NCBI RefSeq assembly: GCF_023898315.1
Contig: NC_064621.1
Span: 133,422,521 to 133,486,520, forward strand
DNA: 64,000 nt
Direction of reading: 5' to 3'
Origin: Schistocerca nitens
Lineage: Eukaryota; Arthropoda; Insecta; Orthoptera; Acrididae
Below are positions 43,656-52,246 of this stretch, piece after piece (within the stretch, counting starts at the first letter, position 1; each line of letters begins with the position of its first letter). The position numbers and the translations under genes are program-made. The notes under the pieces are model-generated. The model was not told the origin of the DNA. It saw only the letters and a list, made by a program, of their open reading frames with translations, and did no database searches.

Positions 43656-43880
43656 CTAGGGACAGGACAATGTCAAATCGACAGGCGAATTCGCTAAGAA
43701 CTCTGTCAGTTGTGTCTTAAATGTATGCAAGGTATGTGCCGCCTCACCATTCGATTGGGACAGAAATGGTGTAGACATGAGGTGAGTAATACCATTCCTG
43801 GTGCAGAAATTGCGCAAAAATGCCAAGACAAGCTGTAGGCTATTAGAGGAGATCATCATCCGTTGCAACTCTTCGATCAC
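43656..43880 (-). pseudogene. Gypsy integrase fragment
   Basis: The minus-strand frame reads FLRNFCTRNGITHLMSTPFLSQSNGEAAHTLHTFKTQL. It corresponds to the Gypsy integrase core segment FCxxNGIxHxxTxPYxPxSNGxAER around the catalytic Glu; here GEAAH keeps a Glu. The zinc-binding HHCC part and the first two catalytic aspartates are not visible. The fragment follows RNase H in the expected order. Confidence 0.78.
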
Positions 43881-43986
43881 AAAACTGTGTTAGAGCCCAC
43901 ATAGGACAGTGCACCCACCACTACTAACAACAGGGAATGACAGAAAGCATCCACAAAATCGATAATGAATCTCATACTGATACACA

Positions 43987-44298
43987 CTAAAGTCTACCAC
44001 CAAAGCCTTTGTGTGGTCCTGTCACGAAGCTGAGATTGGGGGGCCTAAAGCCGCCCCAAGCGGTTTTGTTTGGCAATAAGATGAATTTATTGCCATAAAG
44101 GTAAAAGTGAAAATTGTGAACTGTGTAGACAATCGCCAGCACTTCCTTTTCTGTTTGTGAGTAATTTTGTTCAGCATATGTCAACATCTTTGAGGCATAT
44201 GCCAGATGTTGTTCAGGCCCATCAGCTTCCTGGGACACGTCTGTATCAACAGACAGTTCTTTACCCCATAAAAAGGTACGGCTTAGGAAGGTAGTCAA
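43987..44298 (-). pseudogene. Gypsy RNase H fragment
   Basis: The frame contains ELSVDTDVSQEADGPEQHLAYASKML, TYAEQNYSQTEKEVLAIVYTVHNFHFYLYG and KFILLPNKT, the Gypsy RNase H domain with the TEKExLA helix. The first catalytic Asp region (usually TDAS) reads TDVS, and the TDHKPL motif is replaced by LPNKTAW. It lies directly downstream of the RT remnant on the minus strand. Confidence 0.82.
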
Positions 44299-44990
44299 TA
44301 GCCGCTAGATTATGCTGTATAGGACGGACGCCATCCTTCGAAAACAGATGGGCTACATATTCTACTTCTGCCTGAAAGAACTTCCGCGGGATACACTTAA
44401 GGCCAGCATCTTACATTTTATTGAAAAGAGTCCGAAGATTGTCAAGATGTTCCTGGCCTGAGGACCCTATGATCATAATGTCATCTAAATAGTTTGCACT
44501 ACAGGAGCCATAGCGAATGACCTATTCTAAGAATAACACAAAATAAGGGGGGATAGTCGCAATACCGAAAGACAAGGTATAACCCCAAACGGGGTGTTGA
44601 TTACCATAATGTGTGACTGCTACGGTCGCAGGTTCGAATCCTGCCTCGGGCATGGATGTTTGTGATGTCCTTAGGTTAGTTAGGTTTAAGTAGTTCTAAG
44701 TTCTAGGGGACTGATGACCACTGATGTTAAGTCCCATAGTGCTCAGAGCCATTTGAACCATTTTTGAACCATAATATGTTGGGAAGCAGGATCCACTGGA
44801 ATCTGCCTCGCTCCAAGCAATCAATTTTTGGAAACCATACGTCACTCGCCATTTCCCGAGAATTTCGTCAGTCTACAGAATCGAATAAGAACCCACTACC
44901 GACTAAGTGTTAATGGTGAATTTTAACTATCCGCACAAACGAAGCGTCCCTGAAGATTTGTGAATGTCAACCTATGTCAAAGCCTATTAA
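44299..44990 (-). pseudogene. Gypsy reverse transcriptase fragment, split by a SINE
   Basis: Minus-strand translation shows LSFGIATIPPYFVLFLE, CSANYLDDIMIIGSSGQEHLDNL with the intact YLDD catalytic motif, then AGLKCIPRKFFQAEVEYVAHLFSKDGVRP. Stops occur at several Trp or Gln positions. A SINE at 44622-44764 separates this from the N-terminal RT part near 44800-44900. The order and motifs are those of Ty3/Gypsy RT. Confidence 0.8.
44622..44764 (+). mobile_element. SINE A, 5'-truncated, in Gypsy RT
   Basis: It starts inside the tRNA head (ACTGCTACGGTCGCAGG) and continues to GAACCATTTTTG. ACCATAATGTG before and ACCATAATATG after look like a duplication with one change. The A-box half of the promoter is missing. 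Confidence 0.87.
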
Positions 44991-45442
44991 CGAGAAGTAA
45001 CCTGTTCAATGATAACCACGCCCTGCGACCTGTCTAGTTCCTCCTCGACTGCCGATCTCTGATGGGAGAGATCGAGCGCTACAAAAATTAGGCGGGTGGT
45101 TTCGGGGTGATGTGTGCCTTGAAATCCTTCGCCGCCCCCAACTGGACGAAAACAGAGGACCAATCTTACGGTAGAGGTTTCCCAGTTCCTGGAACGGAAT
45201 AAAGTCGAAAAGAAGATGTTCCATATCTCGAATTTGAGATCCAAAGACCGTGAATGCATTGAGACTGAAAATGTTCTCCGACGTTGCACTGTCTACTGCC
45301 AAAACGCGATTTCCCTAGTGACGAGTTGATACTCGATGTCTAACATGTTCTTGAAAAGGAATCATCTAGTTTCCAGATTTTACGAGACGACGATTTGTGA
45401 AGGAGAGAGCAGGTCACTCCTGAAGATGAAAGGTTTCCAGGT

Positions 45443-45960
45443 TCATGAGGGACACAGAGGACTCGATGTCGACTTGCAAACTGAAAGTTGTTGCTGCATC
45501 AACAGCATAATGTAACCCTTGCTGTGAACATGGAGCTCGTGGCCGTGCACTGGCGTAACACTACTCACTTGCGTGAACTCTACATCCGCGTCCGAGGCCT
45601 GGCTGCGCGAGGAGGTACGATAATGTAGACGAGAAAAGTCAGGGTACGTCATGAAAGCGCAACAGCAATGTCCGATTGCGATCCGAATGAATTAAAGAAG
45701 TCAAAGGCATCAGGGATTGTCGCCAATGTTGCGCTAACGAACGAGCTGACGCAATATCCATTACATCCTCAAACTGTTCATATGCGGCTTGTGACACTTT
45801 GAAAGCCTTAGCCATAGCCAAAACCGCATCACCAGTTGGATCTTCTAAATGCAACGCCTCTCGGCGGAGCTCTGACTGGGGTAGAGTGAACAACAACGAC
45901 ATGAATCAGAAAATTGGCATAGGTGTGTTGGTAGTGAGCACACACGAATTTCCTACTTAG
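45443..45960 (-). pseudogene. Gypsy gag fragment
   Basis: The minus-strand frame near 45640-45902 contains SELRREALHLEDPTGDAVLAMAKAF, which matches the capsid C-terminal region of insect Gypsy gag (L-x-K-E-A-L-x-L-E-D-P-T-L). No zinc knuckle survives downstream. It is followed by the protease-like region at 44990-45330 (LAVDSATSENIFSLNAFTV). Confidence 0.7.
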
Positions 45961-46194
45961 GACACCGAGGTCGGCTACCCATACTTGGTAGAATTGTCCT
46001 GGTTGCTTTTACCATTGGTGGAACTCTATACTGGAAACCATCGCATGGGTTTGCTTAAGATAATAAACACTAAGTAAGTCAAACAGTTCTAAAAGTGACA
46101 ACGTTGATGTGTGTTTCAATGGGACAAGTTTTCGAAGCAGATGCAATGTTTCAAGCGCAGTCGATGACAATAAAAAGCTTTTTGCAACAATGGA

Positions 46195-48285
46195 TGTTGT
46201 TGTTGTTGTGGTCTTCAGTCCAGAGACTGGTTTGATGCAGCTCTCCACGCTACACTATCCTGTGCAAACTTCTTCATCTCCTAGTACTTACTGCAACCTA
46301 CATCCTTCTGAATCTGCTTGGTCTCCCTCTACGATTTCTACCCTGCACGCTGCCCTCCAATGCTAAATTTGTGATCCCTTGATGCCTCAGAACATGTCCT
46401 ACCAACAGGTCCCTCCTTCTTGTCAAGTTGTGCCAAATAATCCTTTTCTCCCCAAATTCTATTCAATACCTCCTCATTAGTTATGTGATCTACCCATCTA
46501 ATCTTCAGCATTCTTCTGTAGCACTACATTTCGAAAGCTTCTATCTCTTCTTGTCCAAACTATTTATCGTCCATGTTTCACTTCCATACATGGCTACACT
46601 CCATTCAAATACTTTCAGAAACGACTTCCTGACACTTAAATCTATACTCGATGATAACAAATTTCTCTTTTTCAGAAATGCTTTCCTTGCCATTACCAGT
46701 CTACATTTTATATCCTCTCTAATTCGACCATCATCAGTTATTTCGCTCCCCAAATAGCAAAACTCCTTTACTACTTTAAGTGTGTCATTTCCTAAACTAA
46801 TTCCCTCAGTATTACCCGACTTAATTCGACTACATTCCATTATCCTAGTTTTGCTTTTGTTGATGTTCATCTTATATCCTCCTTTCATGATACTGTCCAT
46901 TCCGTTCAACTGCTCTTCCAAGTCCTTTGCTGTCTCTGACAGAATTACAATGTTATCGGCGAACCTCAAAGTTTTTATTTCTTCTCCATGGATTTCAAGC
47001 TACTCCGAAAATTTCTTTTCTTTCCTTCACTAGCTGCTCAATATATAGATTGAATAAAATCGGGGAGAGGCTACAACCCTGTCTCACTCCCTTCCCAACC
47101 ACTGCTTCCCTTTCATGCCCGTCGACTCTTATAACTGCCATCTGGTTTCTGTACAAATTGTAAATAGCCATTCGCTCCCTGTATTTTATCCCTGCCACCT
47201 TGAGAATTTGAAAGAGACTATTCCAGTCAACATTTTCAAAAGCTTTCTCTAAGTCTACAAATGCTAGAAACGTAGGGTGCCTTTCCTTAATCTTTCTTCT
47301 AAGATAAGTCGTAGGGTCAGTATTGACTCACGAGTTCCAATATTTCTACAGAATCCAAACTGATCTTCCCCGAGGTCGGCTTCTACCAGTTTTTCCATTC
47401 GTCTGTAAAGAATTCGTGTTAGTATTTTGCAGCTGTGACTTATTAACCTGATAGTTCGGTAATTTTCACATCTTTCAACACCTGCTTTCTTTGGGATTGG
47501 AATTATTATATTCTTCTTGAAATCTGAGGGTACTTCGCCTGTCTCGTACATCTTGCTCACCAGATGGTAGAGTTTTGTCAGGGCTGGCTCTCCCAAGGCG
47601 GTCAGTAGTTCTAATGGAATGTTGTCTACTCCCGGGGATTTGTTTCGACTCAGGTCTTTCAGTACTCTGTCAAACTCTTCACGCAGTATCATATCTCCCA
47701 TTTCATCCTTAACTACATCCTCTTCCGTTTCATTAATATTGCCCTCAAGTACCTCGCCCTTGTATAGACCCTCTATATACTACTTCCACCTTTCTGCCTT
47801 CCCTTCTTTGCTTAGAACTGGGTCTCCATCTGAGCTCTTGATATTCATACAAGTGGTTCTCTTTTCTCCAAAGGTCTCTTTAATCTTGCTGTAGGCAGTA
47901 TCTATCTTACTCCTAGTGAGATAAGCCTATACATCCTTACATTTGTCCTCTAGCCATCCCTGCTTAGCCATTTTGCACTTCCTGTCGTTCTCATTTTTGA
48001 GATGTTTGTATTCCTTTTTGCCTGCTTCATTTACTGCATTTTTACATTTTCTTCTTTCATCAGTTACATTCAATATTTCTTCAGTTACCCAAGATTTTAT
48101 AGTAGCCCTCATCTTTTTACCTACTTGATCCTCTGCTGCCTTCACTACTTCATCCCTCAAAGGTACCAATTCTTTTCTACTGTATTTCTTTCTCCCATTC
48201 CTATCAATTGTCGCCTTATGCTCTCCCTGAAAGTCTGTACAACCTCCGGTTTAGCCAGTTTATCCAGGTCCCATCTCCTTAAATT
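46195..48285 (-). mobile_element. RTE-like LINE, 5'-truncated, inside the Gypsy relic
   Basis: The conserved 3' end (46195-46330; shared with 14553) is preceded, reading the minus strand, by a linker with GKKMRATIKSWVTEEILN and TDERRKCKNAVNEAGKKEYKHLK, and by RT motifs. The endonuclease is absent, so about half of the LINE was not copied. It interrupts the gag-LTR interval of the Gypsy element and so is younger. Confidence 0.88.
46541..48169 (-). pseudogene. RTE-like LINE reverse transcriptase, broken
   Basis: In order, the minus strand shows LSRNKSPGVDNIPLELL, SGEVPSDFKKNII-type text (here TGEVPSDFKKN), IPKKAGVERCENYRTI, DLGEDQFGFCRNIGTRES, a frame change near 47264, then GIKYRERMAIYNLYRNQ, GVRQGCSLSPILFNLY, and RFADNIVILSETAKDLE. 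The catalytic F/YADD box reads FADN, with Asp replaced by Asn at 46952-46954. The C-terminal SKTRIMEC, FCYLGSEIT and YGSETWTI blocks follow. Both the shift and the catalytic change abolish activity. Confidence 0.88.
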
Positions 48286-48715
48286 CCCTACCTACCTGAT
48301 ATGCTGTAAAACGCAACAGCAGCCATCGCACGTGTATCTCCCAGTCTTCCTTTGCCTCTTGGACTGGTGGAAAAGCTGGGGGAGGGTGGCGGACAGCCAC
48401 ATAGATGGCAGTGGCTGGCGGGTGGCGCTCCCAGTAAATTTGTAAATAATTGACGAAACAAATCTAACTGCTTCTATTGTTGCTGAAGCTTTTGCTGTCG
48501 TTATTGTAGCAATTGAACCAACGTCGGAGCCATTTCAGCCGTGAATGACACACACAGAACGAAGCTTTTCATCGCCGCCACAACTGCTGTATCTACACTC
48601 TTTATTGACAACCATTACACAGAGAAAAATTACGTCAGCTGGTAGCTGCGTGTCGAATAATGACAATGTTAAAGAAACGTTAACACAACTACTGGCCCAC
48701 GTGTTCGTATTTGCC

Positions 48716-49200
48716 CGCTGGGGCTTGTAGATCTCTATAGCTTCTCTATACATGCGAATATAATAACGTTTGTCTCACTAAATTTTATTTCGTGATCACC
48801 GTCTTTGAAAACGTGTTCCGCTACAGCTGATTTGTCAATCTGTCCCAATCTACAGTTCCTGTAGCGGAAAGAAGAAGGATTAAAACTAGACAAGATATGG
48901 CGGTCGACTTTGTACCAACGAAGTGACAATCGATTACCTGTAATCGAGAGAGATGGCACTAGCCAGAGATAGTTTTCAAGTCGAAAGCACGTGACGAGTG
49001 GTGGCGCCATCTAAGCGCTCTATATAAGCGGGAGCACCAGCGCCTAGCAGCCAGTCGCCGACTCACGTCAGAAGATGTTGCCCGCAGTAGGCAACGAAAC
49101 GTCAGGAAGGAGAAATAGTTTTATACATGGACCACGGCAATTTAGCCCGGAAGTTTTAATTAATGAAGATGCCGGCCATGCAAGCTTACATGTTATGATT
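48716..49200. mobile_element. Penelope-like element fragment with LTR-like promoter part
   Basis: The minus strand (48716-48880) reads GQIDKSAVAEHVFKDGDHEIKFSET and MYREAIEIYKPQRANTN, the C-terminal end of the Penelope GIY-YIG domain. On the plus strand, 49017-49140 resembles the leader part of Penelope LTRs: a TATA-like CTCTATATAAGCGG, then an imperfect hairpin GTTGCC ... GGCAAC followed by GAAACGTC. Opposite orientations imply a rearranged copy or an inverted terminal piece, which is known for Penelope elements. No RT remains. Confidence 0.65.
49017..49030 (+). promoter_or_regulatory. TATA-box-like promoter in Penelope-like leader
   Basis: CTCTATATAAGCGG is a strong TATA match, 40-60 bp upstream of the region that in Penelope-type LTRs contains the transcript start. 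Assigned from motif and context only. Confidence 0.4.
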
Positions 49201-49273
49201 TAAAGTTCTGTCACGGGTTTCACGAACGTTGTCCTACAGGTTGTGTTTTTGTTCCTTTTTAGAGCTGTTCTTG

Positions 49274-49510
49274 TAGCCAACGGCCTTTCAGCAATGGTAA
49301 CAGCGGTCCCCGTCAGATCATCGAAGTTAAGCGCTGTCGGGCTTGGCTAGCACTTGACTAAGAAGTAGCGGCACTGGTGACGTTAACTGACAACGGCCGA
49401 GATAGTGGTGTGCTGACCACATGTCTCTTCGCATCCACACCCGGTGATGCCAAAGGGCTGAAGATGACATGGTGGCCGGTTGGTACCATTGGGCTTTCAA
49501 GGCCTGTTCG
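49274..49510 (+). mobile_element. 5S rRNA-derived SINE (SINE3 type), degenerate
   Basis: The head GCCAACGGCC, then CATCGAAGTTAAGCGCTGTC and GGGCTTGGCTAGCACTTG, follows 5S rRNA, including its internal control region (GAAGTTAAGC). The 3' third of 5S (GGGTGACC and the closing GTTGGC) is absent. A non-5S body continues instead (GTAGCGGCACTGG, GTGGTGTGCTGACC, GGTGATGCC). This is the arrangement of 5S-headed SINEs. It is not a functional 5S gene. I recall the same body from locust repeats. Confidence 0.75.
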
Positions 49511-49678
49511 TACGGTGTCTGTTTTGTGTTTCCGTTTCATCTTCTTATATTTGCCTTTTGAAATTTTATTTTTCAGACTGGTAATTATTTGGTTGCTGTT
49601 GCCAGCTGTCGAACGTTATCGTCAAAGGTCAAAAGCTATAGCCATCTAATGAGCGTATTTTTGCTATATCTGCTATCT

Positions 49679-49681
<3 letters not shown>

Positions 49682-49721
<40 letters not shown>

Positions 49722-49753
49722 ATCACCTAACCATACCAAATCAAATACCGGTT

Positions 49754-49843
<90 letters not shown>

Positions 49844-49888
49844 ATCACCTAACCATACCAAATCAAATAAATCAAAAAAATCTAATAA

Positions 49889-49936
<48 letters not shown>
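49682..49936. repeat. (TA)n arrays with a repeated 29-bp spacer
   Basis: Long TA runs at 49682-49718, 49763-49839 and 49890-49936 are separated by units beginning CCCATCACCTAACC and continuing ATACCAAATCAAATA. A third unit lies at 51340-51369 beyond the Tc1 insertion, followed by (AC)n and (TA)n. The arrangement is a compound microsatellite/minisatellite. Confidence 0.9.
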
Positions 49937-49937
<1 letters not shown>

Positions 49938-51330
49938 TCCTGGAAATTGAAATAAGAACACCGTGAATTCATTGTCCCAGGAAGGGGAAACTTTATTGAC
50001 ACATTCTTGGGGTCAGATACATCACATGATCACACTGACAGAACCACAGGCACGTAGACACAGGCAACAGAGCATGCACAATGTCGGCACTAGTACAGTG
50101 TATATCCACCTTTCGCAGCAATGCAGGCTGCTATTCTCCCATGGAGACGATCGTAGAGATGCTGGATGTAGTCCTGTGGAACGGCTTGCCATGCCATTTC
50201 CACCTGGCGCCTCATTTGGACCAGCGTTCGTGCTGGACGTGCAGACCGCGTGAGACGACGCTTCATCCAGTCCCAAACATGCTCAATGGGGGACAGATCC
50301 GGAGATCTTGCTGCCCAGGGTAGTTGACTTACACCTTCTAGAGCACGTTTGGTGGCACGGGATACATGCGGACGTGCATTGTCCTGTTGGAACAGCAAGT
50401 TCCCTTGCCGGTCTAGGAATGGTAGAACGATGGGTTCGATGACGGTTTGGATGTACCGTGCACTATTCAGTGTCCCCTCGACGATCACCAGTGGTGTACG
50501 GCCAGTGTAGGAGATCGCTCCCCACACCATGATGCCGGGTGTTGGCCCTGTGTGCCTCGGTCGTATGCAGTCCTGATTATGGCGCTCACCTGCACGGCGC
50601 CAAACACGCATACGACCATCATTGGCACCAAGGCAGAAGCGACTCTCATCGCTGAAGACGACACGTCTCCATTCGTCCCTCCATTCACGCCTGTCGCGAC
50701 ACCACTGGAGGCGGGCTGCACGATGTTGGGGCGTGAGCGGATGACGGCCTAACGGTGTGCGGGACCGTAGCCCAGCTTCATGGAGACGGTTGCGAATGGT
50801 CCTCGCCGATACCCCAGGAGCAACAGTGTCCCTAATTTGCTGGGAAGTGGCGGTGCGGTCCCCTACGGCACTGCGTAGGATCCTACGGTCTTGGCGTGCA
50901 TCCGTGCGTCGCTGCGGTCCGGTCCCAGGTCGACGGGCACGTGCACCTTCCGCCGACCACTGGCGACAACATCGATGTACTGTGGAGACCTCCCGCCCCA
51001 CGTGTTGAGCAATTCGGCGGTACGTCCACCCGGCCTCCCGCATGCCCACTATACGCCCTCGCTCAAAGTCCGTCAACTGCACATACGGTTCACGTCCACG
51101 CTGTCGCGGCATGGAGCTCCGTATGCCACGGCAAACTGGCTGACACTGACGGCGGCGGTGCACAAATGCTGCGCAGCTAGCGCCATTCGACGGCCAACAC
51201 CGCGGTTCCTGGTGTGTCCGCTGTGCCGTGCGTGTGATCATTGCTTGTACAGCCCTCTCGCAGTGTCCGGAGCAAGTATGGTGGGTCTGACACACCGGTG
51301 TCAATGTGTTCTTTTTTCCATTTCCAGGAG
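49937..51330 (-). mobile_element. Tc1-like family 2, copy 3, in the TA array
   Basis: It is bounded by CTCCTGGAAATTG and its inverse CCAGGAG. The outermost CA of each terminus is replaced by the surrounding TA repeat, so the exact target duplication cannot be read. Compared with copy 2 it lacks 24 bp just upstream of the transposase start. The transposase frame is intact. Confidence 0.92.
50090..51112 (-). CDS. Family 2 Tc1-like transposase, 340 aa, intact frame
   Basis: Same length and start (MPRQRGREPYVQLTDFERGR) as the copy at 33541-34563, with only scattered differences such as GRHPLTPQ for GRLPLTPQ and WAARSPD for WPARSPD. The catalytic residues Asp155, Asp244 and Glu277 are present, with 32 residues between the last two. 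The paired helix-turn-helix region and the MVWGAISYTGRTPL core are unchanged. The small upstream deletion leaves the ATG intact. The damaged outermost terminal bases may impair excision of this copy even if the protein is made, so it is a possible source of transposase in trans. Expression cannot be judged from the sequence. Confidence 0.92.
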   Translation of the reverse strand: MPRQRGREPYVQLTDFERGRIVGMREAGWTYRRIAQHVGREVSTVHRCCRQWSAEGARARRPGTGPQRRTDARQDRRILRSAVGDRTATSQQIRDTVAPGVSARTIRNRLHEAGLRSRTPLGRHPLTPQHRAARLQWCRDRREWRDEWRRVVFSDESRFCLGANDGRMRVWRRAGERHNQDCIRPRHTGPTPGIMVWGAISYTGRTPLVIVEGTLNSARYIQTVIEPIVLPFLDRQGNLLFQQDNARPHVSRATKRALEGVSQLPWAARSPDLSPIEHVWDWMKRRLTRSARPARTLVQMRRQVEMAWQAVPQDYIQHLYDRLHGRIAACIAAKGGYTLY

Positions 51331-51387
51331 TATATATATATCCCATCACCTAACCATACCAAATCAAATAAATTAAATACCGGTTCA

Positions 51388-51477
<90 letters not shown>
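51331..51477. repeat. Compound microsatellite: TA, spacer unit, (AC)n, (AT)n
   Basis: Continuation of the 49682-49936 array after the Tc1 insertion, with (AC)n at about 51389-51427 and (AT)n at 51428-51477. It ends at the next mariner-like element. Confidence 0.9.
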
Positions 51478-51480
<3 letters not shown>

Positions 51481-52242
51481 TTAGAAAAAGGTACGGCCAA
51501 ACTTTCAGGAAACATTCCCCACACACAAAGAAAGAAAATATGTTATTTGGACATCTGTCCGGAAACGCTTACTTTCCATGTTAGAGCTCATTTTATTACT
51601 TCTCTTCAAATCACATTAATCATGGAATGGAAAGACACAGCAACAGAACGTAACAGCCTGACTTCAAACACTTTGTTACAGGAAATGTTCAAAATGTCCT
51701 CCGTTAGCGAGGATACATGCATCCCCGCTTCGTCGCATGGAATCCCTGATGCGCTGATGCAGCCCTGGAGAATGGCGTATTGTATCACAGCCGTCCACAA
51801 TACGAGCACGAAGAGTCTCTACATTTGGTACCGGGGTTGCGTAGACAAGTGCTTTCAAATGCCCCTATAAATGAAAGTGAAGAGGGTTGAGGTCATGAGA
51901 GCGTGGAGGCCATGGAATTGGTCCGCCTCTACCAATCCATCGGTCATCGAATCTGTTGATGAGAAGCGTACGAACACTTCGACTGAAATGTGCAGGAGCT
52001 CCATCGCGCATAAACCACATGTTGTGTCGTACTTGTAAAGGCACATGTTCTAGCAGCACAGGTAGAGTATCCCGTATGAAATCATAATAACGTGCTCCAT
52101 TGAGCGTAGGTGGACGAAACTAAAATGAGCTCTTACATGTAAATTAACCGTTTCCGGACACATGTCCACATAACTTCTTTTCTTTATTTGTGTGTGAGGA
52201 ATGTTTCCTGAAAGTTTGGCCGTACCTTTTTGTAACACCCTG
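51478..52242 (-). mobile_element. Mariner-like element, internally deleted, dead transposase
   Basis: Inverted ends share AAAAAGGTACGGCCAAACTT and extend over about 90 bp. The left end has lost its outermost CAGG. TA lies at 51476-51477 and 52243-52244. Minus-strand remnants include VPLQVRHNMWFMRDGAPAHFSR, with the second Asp, and WPPRSHDLNPLHFHLY, where the third catalytic Asp is His; 41 residues lie between them. The C-terminus (IRDSMRRSGDACI, GGHFEHFL) is in another frame. The N-terminal half is deleted. Confidence 0.85.
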
Positions 52243-52246
52243 TATA

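Larger units (their letters stand above)
42030..48720 (-). mobile_element. Decayed minus-strand Gypsy LTR-retrotransposon
   Basis: On the minus strand the order is LTR remnant (about 48587-48715), gag (45443-45960), protease-like region (44990-45330), RT (about 44300-44990), RNase H (43987-44298), integrase (43656-43880) and LTR remnant (about 42047-42175). The two LTR remnants share CTCTTTATT and ACGTCAGCTG blocks in the same order. The body is interrupted by SINEs at 43003-43443 and 44622-44764 and by a LINE at 46195-48285. GC-rich sequence at 42290-42900 between integrase and LTR has no recognised content. No frame is intact. Confidence 0.75.

Noticed and set aside
49274..49370. Functional 5S rRNA gene
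   Set aside because: The 3' third is missing and conserved positions are changed. It continues into a SINE body.
49589..50002. Open frames of alternating Tyr-Ile across TA repeats
   Set aside because: They are translations of (TA)n microsatellite with no protein meaning.
49682..51477. CRISPR-like array
   Set aside because: Repeated spacer units are separated by simple TA/AC runs in a eukaryotic repeat context. There are no unique spacers or cas genes.
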